The notes below the pieces were generated by a model. The model was not told the origin of the DNA, ran no database searches, and was given only the letters and a program-made list of their open reading frames with translations. From the NCBI RefSeq assembly GCF_910592395.1, contig NC_088325.1:10916109-10976108 (forward strand): a stretch of 60,000 nt of DNA, read 5' to 3'. This stretch comes from Lineus longissimus. Its lineage: Eukaryota; Nemertea; Pilidiophora; Heteronemertea; Lineidae. A program made the position numbers and the translations under genes. Shown piece after piece: positions 13,190-27,500 of this stretch. Each line of letters opens with the position of its first letter. The first letter of the stretch is position 1.

Positions 13190-15419
13190 GTTTCAGCCTG
13201 TCGTTTTTCGATTTTGCAGCAGTTATTTAACCGGTCTGCGCGATCATTGAAACTAAATTGCATGATAGATGTACACGTATACTCACCGTCCTGAAAGGTT
13301 TTTGCGTTTGTTATTAATCATGTTCATGGTTGGTACGACGCATTTGGTTCTAGCATAGTCGGTAAGCTCCACTTGGATGGACGTGGTGCTTACACGGTAG
13401 TGCGTCAATGTTTCGATTTTGTAATTCTCTGAAATAAAGTAAAAAATACGTATATATCGGGTGGCCCAATGAAAATGTGTCTTTGAGGGGCAATGTGGTT
13501 CAAAGTGTAGTCAGGGTACATAGTCAAGCAATTGAAAGTTTGCAGGCAACTAATGATCAATTTTGCCTTTTACAGTTCAGATACAATTTTGAAATGTCTC
13601 TCAAACCGAGGATCTCTAGTATATTATGCTATTTGGAATAATCACGATACTAAGAAATTTTGGAGTCAGTGACACTTTTGAATATTTTGAGAACCGAAAA
13701 GAATATACAGGCATTGGCATGTCCAGGTTTAAAGTGCACGAATACTGTATTACCTTCTCGACAAAGTTGAAATGTCTATTACTTAGTATCTTTTTTTCCA
13801 CTAAATCTTAAGTTTATACATTATAGACGTTTCAAAAAGTAAGTCAGTATGGATTTGCCGCTAAAATTCTTGTCTCAATCTGAAAACATTATGCGGTGAT
13901 CAGATTGCATAGTTTTACGATTTCGATGAGGGTTAAACACTGTACTGGTGTGGTAGGAAACGTTTCGTGTGATAAAGTTTCCTCATAAATCGTAAAGTGA
14001 TTAAAGTGTCATAATTCTATTATAGCTGTGCTCTCAATACTAAGCTGCGGAATACTTGCGCACAAACGGGTTGGGTAGTGTTTTTGTCCTATTTAGCAAT
14101 CGGCATGGGCTGTAGTAAGTCCCACAAGTGAAACACGTGAACACCTTGGGGTAGTAGTTGGTCGGTGTGATGCAGATCTGCAATAACAGTGAAAAGTCAA
14201 AATTCTATCAATATCTATAGTAGGCCGCAAGATTTTGGCAACTTTTAAAAAGTTAGACTGGATGAACAAATGGATGCTCATAAAATGGGTCCACTCAAGA
14301 GAAAACGTGAGAACTTGGGGAAAAAACGGTCAGAAGTCAGATAAGAATTTCTAAATACTGCACGGTTTGTTTTGATCAAGCCCTAAATAACTGCCGAACA
14401 GGCTTTGCCCAGAATCTTATGCGCTGTGGCAGCACGCGATTTCAAAAAGACACCATCTCATATCTGCCACAAAGTAATTAAAAGTTCCCCATCTATTGAT
14501 CACTGAGATGGACTCGCGTCGAGGAATAATAGCTGTGCTTCACAACATGGCCCTATTATTAAGGGACACATCAAAGGAGTTTTACAGTGATGATGTGATA
14601 CGTACATGTGTTGGCCTACATATTTTGTACAGCTACATTATTTCACTAGATGTTTCATGAAATTTAATTGGGTATCAATGAAAATTCTGCGTATCCAATC
14701 CATGATGTGTTGCCGTACATTGCAGGTATTGAAAGTTTCCAAAATGCTTTGTGATTCATTTATAGCGGAACCTCCCTTAGCGGCCACTAACTCCGTTAAC
14801 ATGATTAAAGAGAACTTCTCTATAAAGGACACTAGTTTTGGTCCCAAAGTGGTTGTTCCTATTCAATTTGACCTATCTAATCAGGACACCTCTCTAATAA
14901 GGACAGCACTTCTAAGTCCCGAGGGTGTCCTTAATAGATGTTCTACTTGCAGTGTACGGTATCGCACGAAAATGCATCATCAAATGTCTCCCGCTAGTCA
15001 ATTTTATTTCGGGTAATCCTTTCTCTTTTTATATTCATTGACTGTTGAAGTCCGCTCGCATTTACTAATCAACCTTTCTAATGCACTTATTCAATCCCTA
15101 ATTTAATGAGCACATTGCGTTAATTGCAGCAAAGACGTCATCGATTTTTCCCTTATTATTTGGCAGAAATAGAGCAACATTCATACAATATAGACCATGA
15201 TATTCTAACCGGTGAATTTTTTTTTCATGAAATAAAACGTGTCTCCTTCAGAAATACGCCACACGACATTCTATACTCTACACAACAGACTCAACAAAGG
15301 AGTTTTTTCATTTAAGATAATGAAGCAATATATGACTTCTAATATTTAAGATGGAAATTTACGATGAAAATACGCCCTACGTTCATTCCATACATTATAA
15401 AACAGAGGGCCAAGGGGTT
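13190..15419. other. No gene recognised; possible DNA-transposon remnant
   Basis: Nothing convincing is coded here. A 136-codon frame at 14606-15016 overlaps a sequence of the AGCGGAACCTCCCTTAGCGG / CTCTCTAATAAGGACAGC / GTGTCCTTAATAGA kind (14763-14945), which I associate with the ends of invertebrate mariner/pogo-type elements, so I regard it as repeat-derived. Confidence 0.4.
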
Positions 15420-15425
15420 TTTATT
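15420..15425 (-). promoter_or_regulatory. Poly(A) signal AATAAA of gene A
   Basis: AATAAA on the minus strand 43 bases after the gene A stop codon. This makes a very short 3' UTR and supports the chosen last exon. Confidence 0.6.
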
Positions 15426-15467
15426 ATTTAGATAATATTGCTCATAGACGCCTAAAAGTATTTTTGA

Positions 15468-15593
15468 TTAAGAAGTGTCATTATTCAATGTTGTTGTGAA
15501 GGTTGAAAAAAAAACTCGCTGGTAAGTTAAGCAACAAGGAAACCGCGTCTTGTAGTTGCATTGGGCGTAGAACGGACTATCCCCTGTGACGGA
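15468..15593 (-). CDS. Gene A exon 29: PLAT-like module 4, segment c and stop
   Basis: Terminal exon after a short (68-nt) intron; the acceptor is AATAAAG, with the pyrimidine tract somewhat distant, chosen because it is the only phase-0 AG. It encodes SVTGDSPFYAQCNYKTRFPC and ends LNNDTS then TAA. The F-Y-x-x-C strand matches the other c segments. A poly(A) signal lies 43 bases past the stop. Confidence 0.7.
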   Translation of the reverse strand, partial: SVTGDSPFYAQCNYKTRFPCCLTYQRVFFSTFTTTLNNDTS

Positions 15594-18500
15594 CTTTATT
15601 TCCCAATGCAAATAAAAGGAGGGTCCGCTTTCCCCCATGCTACTATATTGTAATGGGTTACCTTGTAGAAGCCCCATGGTTCGTAATCGTGATCAAATGT
15701 GTTCTGTAATTCAATTTTGACTGGCGTGCTCATCTTTTTGGGACAGGTTATGTGGAAATCCTGGGTTCTGCAAAAGATGAGAAAGAAATAGTAATTATTT
15801 TTTTTAATGTATTTTGCATACGTAATGTCGGAATGTATTTTTTTGCGAAAGGTATGTACATCTGTTACATGAAGTTCTTAAACAATAGGCTTCACGGTAG
15901 GGTTAATTTGTAAAACGGATAGGGACTGGCCTTATCTTCATTTGGTAAGCTCTTCGCCTTTGTTTTGCACCTTTCTTAAGTAATCCCATTGGTCAAAAGT
16001 TCGGGAGTTTGAGTCACGCGTTCGGAGTCTAATAAACAAAGTTTCGTAAGTCATGTCTTAAAGGGATAGCTGGTTAGTTTCGCTCGTAGAAGTATTGCTT
16101 AGCGTCCCGGTCGTGGTCACCTGATACGTGGCTGTCCAATCACGGCTTTCCGCTGGTATATGTGTACCAGAGGGGGGCACCTGACATGGTCAGTTCTTGC
16201 AGGACCCCCTCATATCAGATGGCCTCGGCAGTTCTTTAATTAACAACCTTTCATAATAATGCCGGACTCTGGACTTGTGGCTCGGCTCCTGAATACTTAA
16301 GCGGTGGTTGCGGGGACACACTCTCTCTCTCTCTGTTGCCACCCACCCAGGATTAAGATATTATGAGCGCTAAGCGAAATAGGAATAGTACCAACTGATT
16401 GTGATTGTGAGTACAATAAACTTGTTAATTAATAATCTTGTCTTCCGGCTTCATCTTCTACCTGTGGTTAGTCTCCTTGCAAGTCCAGCCAGTCTACGGC
16501 AGCAGGTCGTCTGGATACCCCGTATCCAGGACGCTTGTGTACATGGTAGCAGACGGTTTTACGCGGCAACTTGCGGAGAGATAAATCATCGGGTAGCGCA
16601 TGAAGTCGTCATATGCCTATTCTGATATGTAGGTACAACAGGGCCTGGACTGGTCATATAGGGTTGATCGTTTTATAAATGATTGTTTAGGTTTTCGATA
16701 AATAATCCCGTTTTGATAAATCTCATTTGAAAGAGACAATTGGACATGTGTACCTCTCAGTATACCGCTGATACGTGTTTGCCTTTTGGTGCACATACTA
16801 GTATATGCATCGATGACTTGCCTTGATCGCACGAGGGTCCTGTTTCCTGTTGTCTGGTTGTTAAACGACTGAACCTTACATTCAATCCCACTCTTATCCG
16901 TGAAACTGAGCCTGATGTTGTTTTTGTTGGATAAGCTAGAGGTATATGTGGTGATAGTCGCAATCTTGCCGTCTCTGATTGAGGCTGCGAAGGAAACAAA
17001 GTCGGGCATTAGCTCACAATTCTTAGAATCGGGTTACACAGTTCTAGGCTGTCAGTCGTTTCCCAAACAATTGCAGGGCTATCTGTTCACCGGGACTTTT
17101 GGCGGCACAAATTGTTTTAAACTCATACATGGCGATTTTAGCGCAATGTCGTTTGATGAGAGTTCATGACAAGGTAGTGTTAGCGACCGGATAGTGGTGC
17201 ACTTACTTTATGCCAATTTCAAGGGTGAAAGTCACTTCTTGTTCTCCAAAAAACTGACTCCCTCCCTTTAAATCAGTTTTCATTCCATTTTGAATCAGTT
17301 CTAATTGCTTTAGTTTTTCAAGTTTTTGCCAAAAACGGTGGTACCTATGGCCAACCCTTAAGTCAAGCCATTGAAAAAGTCCTGTGGGGCCGTTTATGAT
17401 GACGCTCTTATATTTTGGTAAGGCCTGGCTGATAAAAATTAATTCGTCAAGGTCAGTGTGAGTGGGTTGGGCTTGGCCATTCAACCTGCTCTCTCAGAAA
17501 TTTTAAAACGTGGCATTGTGCCACCTTTGGAAGACTTTGACAAAATACACTGACTGATTTAGATAAACATGTCCACAAGAAGATGATATAAACTTGTGTA
17601 AGCATTAATGTGGCATGCAGGTTTTCTTTCTTGAATAGCAGGTGACTGTACGTTCAGTGAAAAAACGTAATGGTGACCTTAGTTTTCTAGTCAAGGGATA
17701 TACTGTAGACTCACCGATATAAGACCTTTTTGGAATATGCAAGCCAAGCCCCCATAGATATAATGCTTTTCGTCGTTCGATGCCATTCAACATTGTTCAA
17801 TCCAGACAGTCAATGGGGGGGGGGGGGGGGGGGGCACACCAAGTTGGCTAACATTTCTGATGGTCATGACATCATCTTCTGCCCTTGTCGTTTTTTGTGT
17901 CGATTTCACAGCAAGGGTTCAGAATGACAGGCAGATAGGCCCTGGAGCCAATCAAGTATAAGGGGCCTGGTCTGTTCAATGTGCATTGTGCTGGAGGCGG
18001 TCATGCCCAGAGATATTGGGTGATATGAATAAAGACTAGCAAATGCTTTTATTTAAATCTCCATGTACATTTAAACTAGGCCTTCCTGTACAAAACCGGA
18101 GTACATTTGCTAGTCTTTATTCATATCACCCAATGAGTCGGTATCAGAAGAATCAGTCTAGAGTATCAACAAGCACTACATTGCCCGAATGTACGAAATT
18201 TGTGTTCTTTTAAACTCAACGTCTTTTCAAATGCTTTCGGATTAATCTGCGCTGAAATCTGAAAACTGCCGAAAGAAGAACAAATGATTAATTAGTAGAA
18301 TGAATTTTTCATTTGCCATTATGTTACATAATGTACATGTATCTGTATTCAAAAGCCAGCCTGCATGTCAAGTTCAATCAAAACAGCGATATGTTGCCTA
18401 CTAGAGTTGAGTACATATTTACCTGTTGGAATATCATGCATTACCACTGACTGCATTGCGAAGTTGTAACTCCTGTCAAAGTCAAGGGCACAGAACCTGT

Positions 18501-21500
18501 GTATTTTGTCCACACCGCAAGCGAAGTTGAAGCGATATCCTGACATAATCGACACAACGGTAACCTGTAGAAAAAAGATAACGCTAGAGAGGAGGAACCT
18601 GAACCGGTCGGTTCGCAAACACTCATCCAAATAACTTTTCTGGTGCGGTAATGCATTGCATGGTGTACTATGATATCCTATCCTTCTGCTGCTCAAATTG
18701 CAAGAAGATTTGTTCATGGGTTTTTGATACCAGCTCTTCGGCATTTGGAGTTTGCCGCTTTCAGAGCACTAGGGAATAGAGTGGCTTCACGTGACATCAT
18801 CATCTGCCATGTTGGAGGGATAGACAAAAGAAAGCAAGTCCAAGACAGGACCAAGACAGCAGTTGATTCAATTGTGTCCAGCACGGAAAATCATGGTTCT
18901 GCCCTCCACAATGGCTGACCGTGATAACACTCTATTATTGATATTGGGAGTAGCGGCCGTTAACCTTAAAATGGTGCCACAAATGAAACCGAAACACTCA
19001 ATCACCGGTGTGGGCGCAGATTACACATAATCGGACAAAATGGTCAGGCCTGTATGAATCCCTCCCTCAGATGACCGCAGCCAAAAGAGTCCAAACTGAT
19101 GGTATCAAACTTCCCATTTTTTCCCCGTATGGTCTGAATTGCGATCTTTAAATCATAAGCCTTCTGGGCATGAAGTTGACCCACCCTTTGCCTCTCGATG
19201 TCGAATAGTTTACTCTCAATCATAACCAGTACACGAAATAGGGCTCGCGATACTGCAAGTTTGTGTTTATTGTTAATTCTAATGAATATGTTACCTTTCT
19301 TTATTAGTCTTTGAAGGCTTGATATTGGACAATCATCACTTTTGAAAAATGCTATACCCTGCATGACGATTTGCTGGGCGTGTTTGCTTGAGGTACGAAA
19401 CAGCAGCGCACTTACCCCATGGAAGTACCAACCATCATTGTAACCCCTATAACTTGCTCCGAGTTTCTTCATGTCCTTGTCAGGTGCTATTTCAATGCTA
19501 GCTATTTTGAATCCGTCAGGTAGATTGAACCAAAACGCTTGAATTGGGACTGGTGTAGATTTCTTGGTATTTTTGTGGTACAGGTATGAGCCCCTTTTGT
19601 AGACCTCTCCGCAGCGAAATTCGCGCCTATTGGGATGATAATTTAAGTACATCGTCAAATGTCCATTGTCACGTTCATTGATTTCACCAAGTAGGCCACG
19701 TAGTGTAAATGACACATTGCATACTATACACCGATTAGTTACGTGAACAACATAACGATTCGCAAAAATATAAAATCGTGAAGAAAACATTTTTAGTCTG
19801 AAAATAACTAACGAAAAATTTGATTGACATCGTTTCCGAGGGACACTGAATACGATTTAAGGCATTAAATATCAAAGGCCTATGTTGAATGGGGTTAATG
19901 AGGTGACCTAATCGAGTGAGTTAGTTAGTATTCACATTAAGGGTCACTCGGAGTTTTTGGCTCACCCCATTCAATGTAGGCCTTTGATATTTACTGCCCT
20001 ATTTTGGGAAGCCTGGCATATTTCTCGGGTTTGTTTAGAAATTTTATCTCTCAGGAAAGTCCGGCAATGTCGAACTTTTGTCAGATAAATCAGGAAAAAG
20101 TCAGAGAAACTGTTCAGCTGGAAAAAGCCTCCTACTACAGTAGTGTAAACAGTGGCTGCACCTTCTCATAGGAAATTTGCTCTAACTTACGTATTATAGT
20201 ACATGCGGTAGTAGTAGTAGTAGCGAGAGTAACCTCTGTAGCGATAGTATTTTCTGTAGCGATAGTATCTGCAGTAATAGTTCTGACAAGGGCAGTTCCA
20301 ACCCATCAGCGGTCGACCAAGAGAGTTCATTGTGTACCATTCCGTCTCATTCCCACTTCGATCGATAAAACGAATCATGTAGAGTCCTTTAGATTCTGCG
20401 CCATATTGAAGGGATGTCCAGGTATACACAACATGCAAACTGGAATTATCTGAAATGGTTTTAAAAATGAATACAGGCAGAATATATGTAATAATGATAA
20501 GTGTCATGCCGGTCGACACGATATTTATGCTCGACGATGTCAATAGCGATTTACTTTGGATATGCCCGGAAGGCTATTAATTTCGAGATACGAAATTCAA
20601 AACTCGACTTAGAAATTCAAGACCCGACTTCGAGTTTCAAAAGTTGAAATTGACCAATGGCCAATCGTATCGCTCCCGCGTTACACACACTGTGCACCTG
20701 TATGTAGTACAGGCCGTACACATATCACCAACAGCACACATCATGAGACTGATCTACCATTACAATGTACAGTACCTGCATCACTGCAGCTGTCTGTGGG
20801 TACGTACATTTAGTGCATATAGTAATATACAATTATAACAGCATTACACACACGAAGACCATTAGTCATTGGTCAATCTCGAAGTCTAGTTTTGAATTTC
20901 GAATTTCGAATCTCGAACTAGGAGACACAATCGGTCTCTACTTGCTCCTGACTCGCGCAGAACGGCTGAACAGTTATTTTTCAGAGGCAGTGCTTCACTG
21001 ACAAAGACGCACACCTGCGACAGATGTGCAATTTGTATAACTCATAACCGGTGCATGTGACAAGCCTGGTCCGGCATGTAAACCACAGTCATAAATTCTT
21101 TAGATTGTCAATTTAAGTTCAAAGACGTGCCCAAAATAACTTTTCTCGATGATATTTGTTTTGTTTTAATATAAAAGCACGCCAGAAACTTTGCAGTTTA
21201 AAATACACTAGTAGCGAGAGTCGCCTTTTTCAACATACAGACGGTTGCGTTGATTGAATGGCCTTTGGTACCCCACTCGGTTTTCTTCGTCATGTTCAGG
21301 CGTCCCCACGTGTTGTTGTTATTGTTGATGACGCACGAGGAGAACTCGGTATTCGTGAAGCCGCAAAGGAACATGTAACAATTATTTCCTTTATCGCAGA
21401 CAATTATCTGAAATACGAAGGCAACACGTATGCGTCAAACGTTGTTTTAGACGATTATATAGGTCTATCAGGTTTCCACTGAGAGCAAATATGCTTGAAT

Positions 21501-24500
21501 CGCACAATGCATCCATGCGTATTCGCATAACAAAACCAAGTGTGCAGCGGGATGTAAAATAGCGTTAGTGGCTACCTTATATATCAATCTGGGCAATGGG
21601 GTTATTTGTAATGTTGCAAGACAGAATAGTTCATTGGCTATTTATTTGTTCTTTAGAGCGGCCCAATTCAATCGACCAAAAAAATGTACACTCTCAATAA
21701 CGTACGTCTCGACCGCATTGGTATATGCACCAATGCTAACCCGTCATAACAAATAACACCAGAAACGCTTTCAATTGATCATCCAAGTCACAAAATGTGA
21801 TCAAGGGTTAAAGCTATATTATTCTATGTTGTCCTGTCTATATTGATATGAAGGTAAAAATAATTTCAGAAAATAATTTGTCAGAATCATAACCCCGTGT
21901 AACGTTATTGAGTGTTTTCATTTCTGGGTTTTGAAACGCTGTAAAATAAATTACCGATTTGTCTGTGTTTCCCCTATGGAAGGGTCATGGTCTATCCCGG
22001 GGGTCTATCCAGCTAACCCACTCTATATGGAAACAAATAAATACGGCGAAACAGAGGTCAAAAACAGACACGGTTCTTATAATATTCTAAGTTACAATCT
22101 TATTCATTTTAAACTGATTTCAAACCGATTGCCCAGGGGTAAGACAATTAAGTTCCTGCAAGTAAACCAGTATAATCGTTAGTTTACTACTTACCTTGGT
22201 GTACCTGAAGCCCATACCAGACACATGTGAAGTGTGCACCTCCAATACCTTCCCAATAGGCTTCGTGCAATAATTTGTGATGTCAATCGTGTTACTAGAG
22301 TTGTGTTTGATGCTAAATGAGAGATGGATGTATGTGAGCAATAAAATCAGACATGCAAGGATTCTCGGTGGAAGAATAGGAGACCAATCATGCAATTGAA
22401 GTACATTTGGCCTAAATTACAGATCGATGGGCATGCGTTATTTCTGTCCGCAGTACAGCAGCTTGTTGGTCAACACAAAACTCCATGATTAACATTTTAC
22501 GAATGTGAAATGGGTTTTGTGTAGAAATGAAACGCATACTCGCATCAGATTGGCTCAAGTGCAGGGTTCCCACTTTGCTCTCTCTGCTGTTAGCATTTGG
22601 TAAAACTCAGCTTTAAATGTTACACGCATCAAGTTGCGCTATACATGTCTGTCACAGACATATGCCTATCAGAAATGTAGACAATTGACATGTTTGATAG
22701 GCCTACCCTCCGTTGAACGAGGGTTCCTGCCTTCGGGTAATGTTTAAAGGCCTACAACGTGAGAAAATCGAAATTTGTAGTTAGATGGTAATTGTGAAAT
22801 TGTAATTGAATTATGCGGAACTTTGTTTTGAGTTGTGACGCCTATTTTAGAAGCCATTTCTGACGGAGAAAATCACACGTGTACCTTGGTCTTCTAAATA
22901 TCTTGAGAACCCTTTGAAAAGTCAATTACACTTACTTTTTCAAATATGCGGTGCAATTTCCCTTTTCACCCTTGAAGACGAATTTAGCTGAATTTTTTGA
23001 ATTGGTGTAGTTCTTGCAGTCCCATGGATTAGTATGGAGAGTCATAGCCCTGAGAATATTACCTGTAGAATAATTAAACATTGGCAAAGACATAGTGTAC
23101 AATTGCAAAGTATGTATTCACATATATTGTCATCCTTTGCCGATTGCCAGGGCCTGGTTTTGTCGGATTTGTGCTTGCATTGGACTCGATCATGTTGTCG
23201 AGTGTCATCTGTCACTGTTTGCATGTCACTTGTCAGGTGAATGTTCGACATTGATTTTAGGTTTGAAATATGGAACTACATGACTAGAGGATGACAAGTG
23301 ACATGTTGTATCTTAAGCATGAAAGTCCGCGTCCGGCCGTTTAAGTGAAACGTTACACACTTTAAAATGTATATGAAACAGTATGGTTGGGAAAAAGGAT
23401 AGCCGAACACTTCGCCGTCCCATGTGAAGCCAAAGTTGTACCAGCCTCCGAAGTTAGTATCTTTCGACAACAGTGACGATTTATTTAAAATTTCAACAAA
23501 ACTATATTATTTTACAAACTGTGCAGCAACACCGATGCCACTTAAATTATTGTTCTGTCTGAGATTGTAGGCGGGTATACATATAATTCACTTTGTCGCG
23601 GTCGCCATTTTACAAGCTTGTCCGTCAGTAGACTTTACTTCTTTAAACATCCGTGTAATGACACGAGTGGGAAAAGTGACGTTGTAAATCATGTGCTGCC
23701 CACTCTCTGGAAGTAACTTCAAAATAAACCCATTCCCTGAAAAAGATTAAGGTCAATTCTTAAAATTCACGCCCTTCTCTACAAACCTTTGCAAGATATG
23801 GAAACTGGTGACCATTTTCCCTTCGTACATGTCGTCTTTACGGGCGATCCGACGTAGTCAGCCGTACAAGAGAACGTGACGGTTGCTCCACTTTGGAAGG
23901 TTGAACTGGAACCCGCAGTGCTAACGGTGTTAGGAATTGTTTGTGGAGACTGGCACGGTTTTGCTACAACGAAAAAGAGGAAAACTTGAGGATCCGTTAA
24001 TCCTCTGCGTTCATGCTAATGGTTTGAATATGAATTGTTAGGTTCCATTGAGTTAAGTACATTTGCGTTGATATTGCAGCCAAGGTTGAAAAACCGGATA
24101 AGATTCGTTCATCTACATGTGGGTAAGAACGTATTCAGTTTCGTGCACATGTACATGTACATTCGGTAGAGCATTATTGTAAGAATATTAGTTTAGTTAA
24201 GAATATTACAAGCATTTTGTAACAAATGCAGATTTATATGTTTATATGAAAATAAATTCAATCTTAACTGAGAAGCTAATGAGTACTGATCTAGAGTTTC
24301 GACCTGTGCTCTGCCGAAGGCAACGGCTCATCTTGCCGGAGCTCAATCGTGGCATTGAGGGGATCTGCACTCTCTTGGATCAAATGCAGGTTAGTCTTTG
24401 ACTGCTTTACCATGTAACAAGGTGTACGTTAGAACTTGCATAATGGTAGGGATAGCTTAAGCTTGTGCATGACACGTATACAACAGACCCCTGTGCTGCT

Positions 24501-27500
24501 CTTTCTGACATTTTATGATCGAGATGGTTGAGGGTCTTTGTCATTGCAGCGGGCTTGCAGGAGAACCACTCCATAATATTTGTTTTGATATAGAGGCTAG
24601 AACTAGTTGTTATACTGGTGGGAATCTGGTCATTTGAAACTGTATGTTCCGTACATTGGCATTGAACGTTGGCATTGGACCATTGTCCGCCTTCGCATTT
24701 AATGGAACCGCTTCCAGTATAGCCGTCGATGCACGTGTAGGTCACAGTTTCACCCTCGTTGAACACTGTCTTGCTCCCACCGTTATGCGTAGTGTTCGTA
24801 ATGTGGCCTGGTTGTTTGCATTCGGACGCTGAATTTGAAAATACAAAAGAGAATATTGAAGCACTAAATGTAGAACGAAATTCTGACTCGATTCTCTGTC
24901 AGAGTTTTGTGTTAGGATTCACTAACTTTCCTCCACGCTTTTACAAGGTGATCCGGTTGAGGATCTGAAGATTTAAATACAGGAGTATTCCCGGGAGTTT
25001 TTAAAAATTGTTGACTAAATCTTTACCAAAAATCTTAAAAGCATCTGTATCTTCGTCAGGGTTTGCACGGTAGAGCTCGTCCTTGTTTTGCAGGGGAGTT
25101 CGGCTACCGCCAAGGTAGAATACCAAGTTAAAGATCCCGATTAGATTTGTGTATGTATATTTGATGTACATTGTATAAGTAAATATTTTGTCATGTACGT
25201 GTGTTACGACTTTTGACATTATCGTAAACAATGCCTTTTGATAGTAACGCGAGTTGGTTATAAAGCCTCACCTTCACACTTCATGCTGTGCTGTTGTGGC
25301 TCCCAATTTCCTTTGGCAGAGCACGTGAAATCTTGTTTGTTTCTCAGTGCGAAACCCGTTTTACATGTGTACGACGCGACCGTGTTGTATGTCGTAGTTT
25401 GGGTGTTTACAATTCCATTTGGTATTTGTGGTGCCGCACCACAGTCAACCACTGCAAATATTACAATAGTTATGGCATTACAATATAGCATTGCTGATTG
25501 ATCATTCTTTATTTTGGAACGTGCACACTTCAGAAATGCAGTGAAGCTGCACGTAAACGTTTTGCTAAGGAGTTATGATTTGCTAGTATTGGTGCGCTGG
25601 TGTAGTGCGTTTGACATCATTTTTTGTAACGTGGTGTATTTGTGTGCTGAACATTCTTCATACTTACAAGAACATTTAAAATTGATATCAGACCATTTCC
25701 CACTTTTCTGGCATGTGATGTCGGGGCTACCGCTGCTCTTCGTGTAACCTGTCTTACAAGTGTATTTAGCCGTACTGCCGCACCAGTCATCATCACTCTT
25801 CTTCCCCTGGGTTGCGAAATTGCCTGCAGTGGCTACAGCTGCAGTCACTGCGACATTTGGACAGCTAATACCTGTAAATACGAGACGAAGAAGATAATGC
25901 ACCGAACACAATCGAAAACGTAATTTGTAGCATGACTTGTGAATTGTATCACAGATCAGCCAAACGAAAAACATATCGGGCCAAATTCATAAAGGGCGTT
26001 TAAGGGTTAGACGTGTGTAACTTCTTCCTAATCAGTTTCAGGGCCTATTCATATTCTGTGAAGATTTACATGAAGGACCTGAATCTGTCTACTCAGTGGT
26101 TGAACGCTGTATTAAGCTAAACGCCTTTATGAATTTGGCCGGATCATCTTCGACTGGGCATTCTAGACGGCTTTTGCCAGTCAAATCACCACCATAGCCT
26201 TGCACAATGATCATCCATTCCGTGATGCTAATGCTTGTTTCCAGGTGGCCCTCTGTATGTTCATTTGTACATGTTAGTACGGATTGACGTCAGTACCAAC
26301 TGAGAACGTCATACAGGGCAGCACTAAGCACACAGGTGTTCCTGTCACAAACTGGTAATTATCAGGGGATGCAATTGAATCTTTTTTTGCCAATATTGTT
26401 CTGTTTAAAATGCTATGAGAACCAGATACATTGAGTTTTGAAAAGTTTTCGTTTTACTAAAATCGAGCAAAAATAGAACTGTTGCACAATGATGCAGTGT
26501 GCTCGAACTTCACACTTACGTGTGCATGACATCTTCGGTCCATCCCAATTCCCATTGTCGCATTTTGCCTTTTGTACCAAAGCGTTGGCGGACGTCGCCT
26601 TGTAGCACGATTCGCAAGTATAGGTTACTTCAACGTTGTGGTGATGGGTTGTAGCCGTTGACGATGGAGTTCCGTTAACGACTGTTGGGGCAGCTCCGCA
26701 ACTTTTGGGGTCTGAATACAACAGCAGGTATTTATATTAAAATTTTATGTTGGCCATTCCACAATTCTTGCCGCAATACTTAGTTATAAAAATATTACAA
26801 AAGCAGACATAGCGAGGTCAACATGGCCAGATGGATGATTATGATAGTGATGATGGTAATGATGACGTTGACAACGAGGCCAAGCTTTTTTTTGTTTTGT
26901 ATTTGTCACCGAAACTTTCTGAAAGCAGTACAGACAATAGACTCTTTCACCGGTCTCCTCCATTCACTCATTACAGAGACTGGTACCTGACGGCATTTCA
27001 TTCGTCATGAACTAGATTTCAGGGCGTCAGCTTCGGGGGTCCGATCATCACGTGTTTTTCACAAATATGGGTAACCTCGTGCCAAGTGAATAATCTGGAA
27101 TACCAGAGCATTCGGTATGGACAGTATGCACTGAAAATGTATGGCTCGCCTCGGGTAAATCAACGAGGCCTCCCCGACCCTCAGCTGCGCAGCGGATAGG
27201 GTCGAGGTTACCTGGACTATACAGATGATATTTGTAGGTTGAAAACCTATGTGTTTAATGCCGTTTCTGGAGAGGTTTAGTATATAGTCATGTGATAGTA
27301 GAGCCGCCACAGGCTATGAATCATCTATTGCACATGCTAACATTGCCTCTTATGATCTAACGAGAAACGAGTCAACGAGAAACCTAATACTTACTTAAGC
27401 ATTTAAATTTCGTTTTCGACCACGTCCCGTGTTTTTCTCCTGCCGTGTTCTTGCATTCGATCTCGTTGTCACCGCCATTGCTATACTTCCCATTGTCACA

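Noticed and set aside
14606-15016. 136-codon plus-strand open frame
   Set aside because: Overlaps sequence typical of transposon ends (CTCTCTAATAAGGACA), composition is not protein-like, and there are no domains.
16900-17169. 89-codon plus-strand open frame with a hydrophobic start
   Set aside because: It is antisense to gene A exon 27 and its flank and has no independent support.
17213-17500. Minus-strand open frame of about 93 codons between gene A exons 26 and 27, with an apparent GTAAGT donor
   Set aside because: Including it breaks the phase chain (it would end in phase 2 while the next exon starts in phase 1), and exon 26 joins exon 27 directly to give the Ala-Ser module start seen in other modules. 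It could be an alternative terminal exon, but there is no domain support.
19044-19415. Continuation of the long open frame after gene A exon 25
   Set aside because: A perfect GTAAGT donor at 19415 and the fitting exon 26 show it is intron read-through; the read-through peptide has no further domain.
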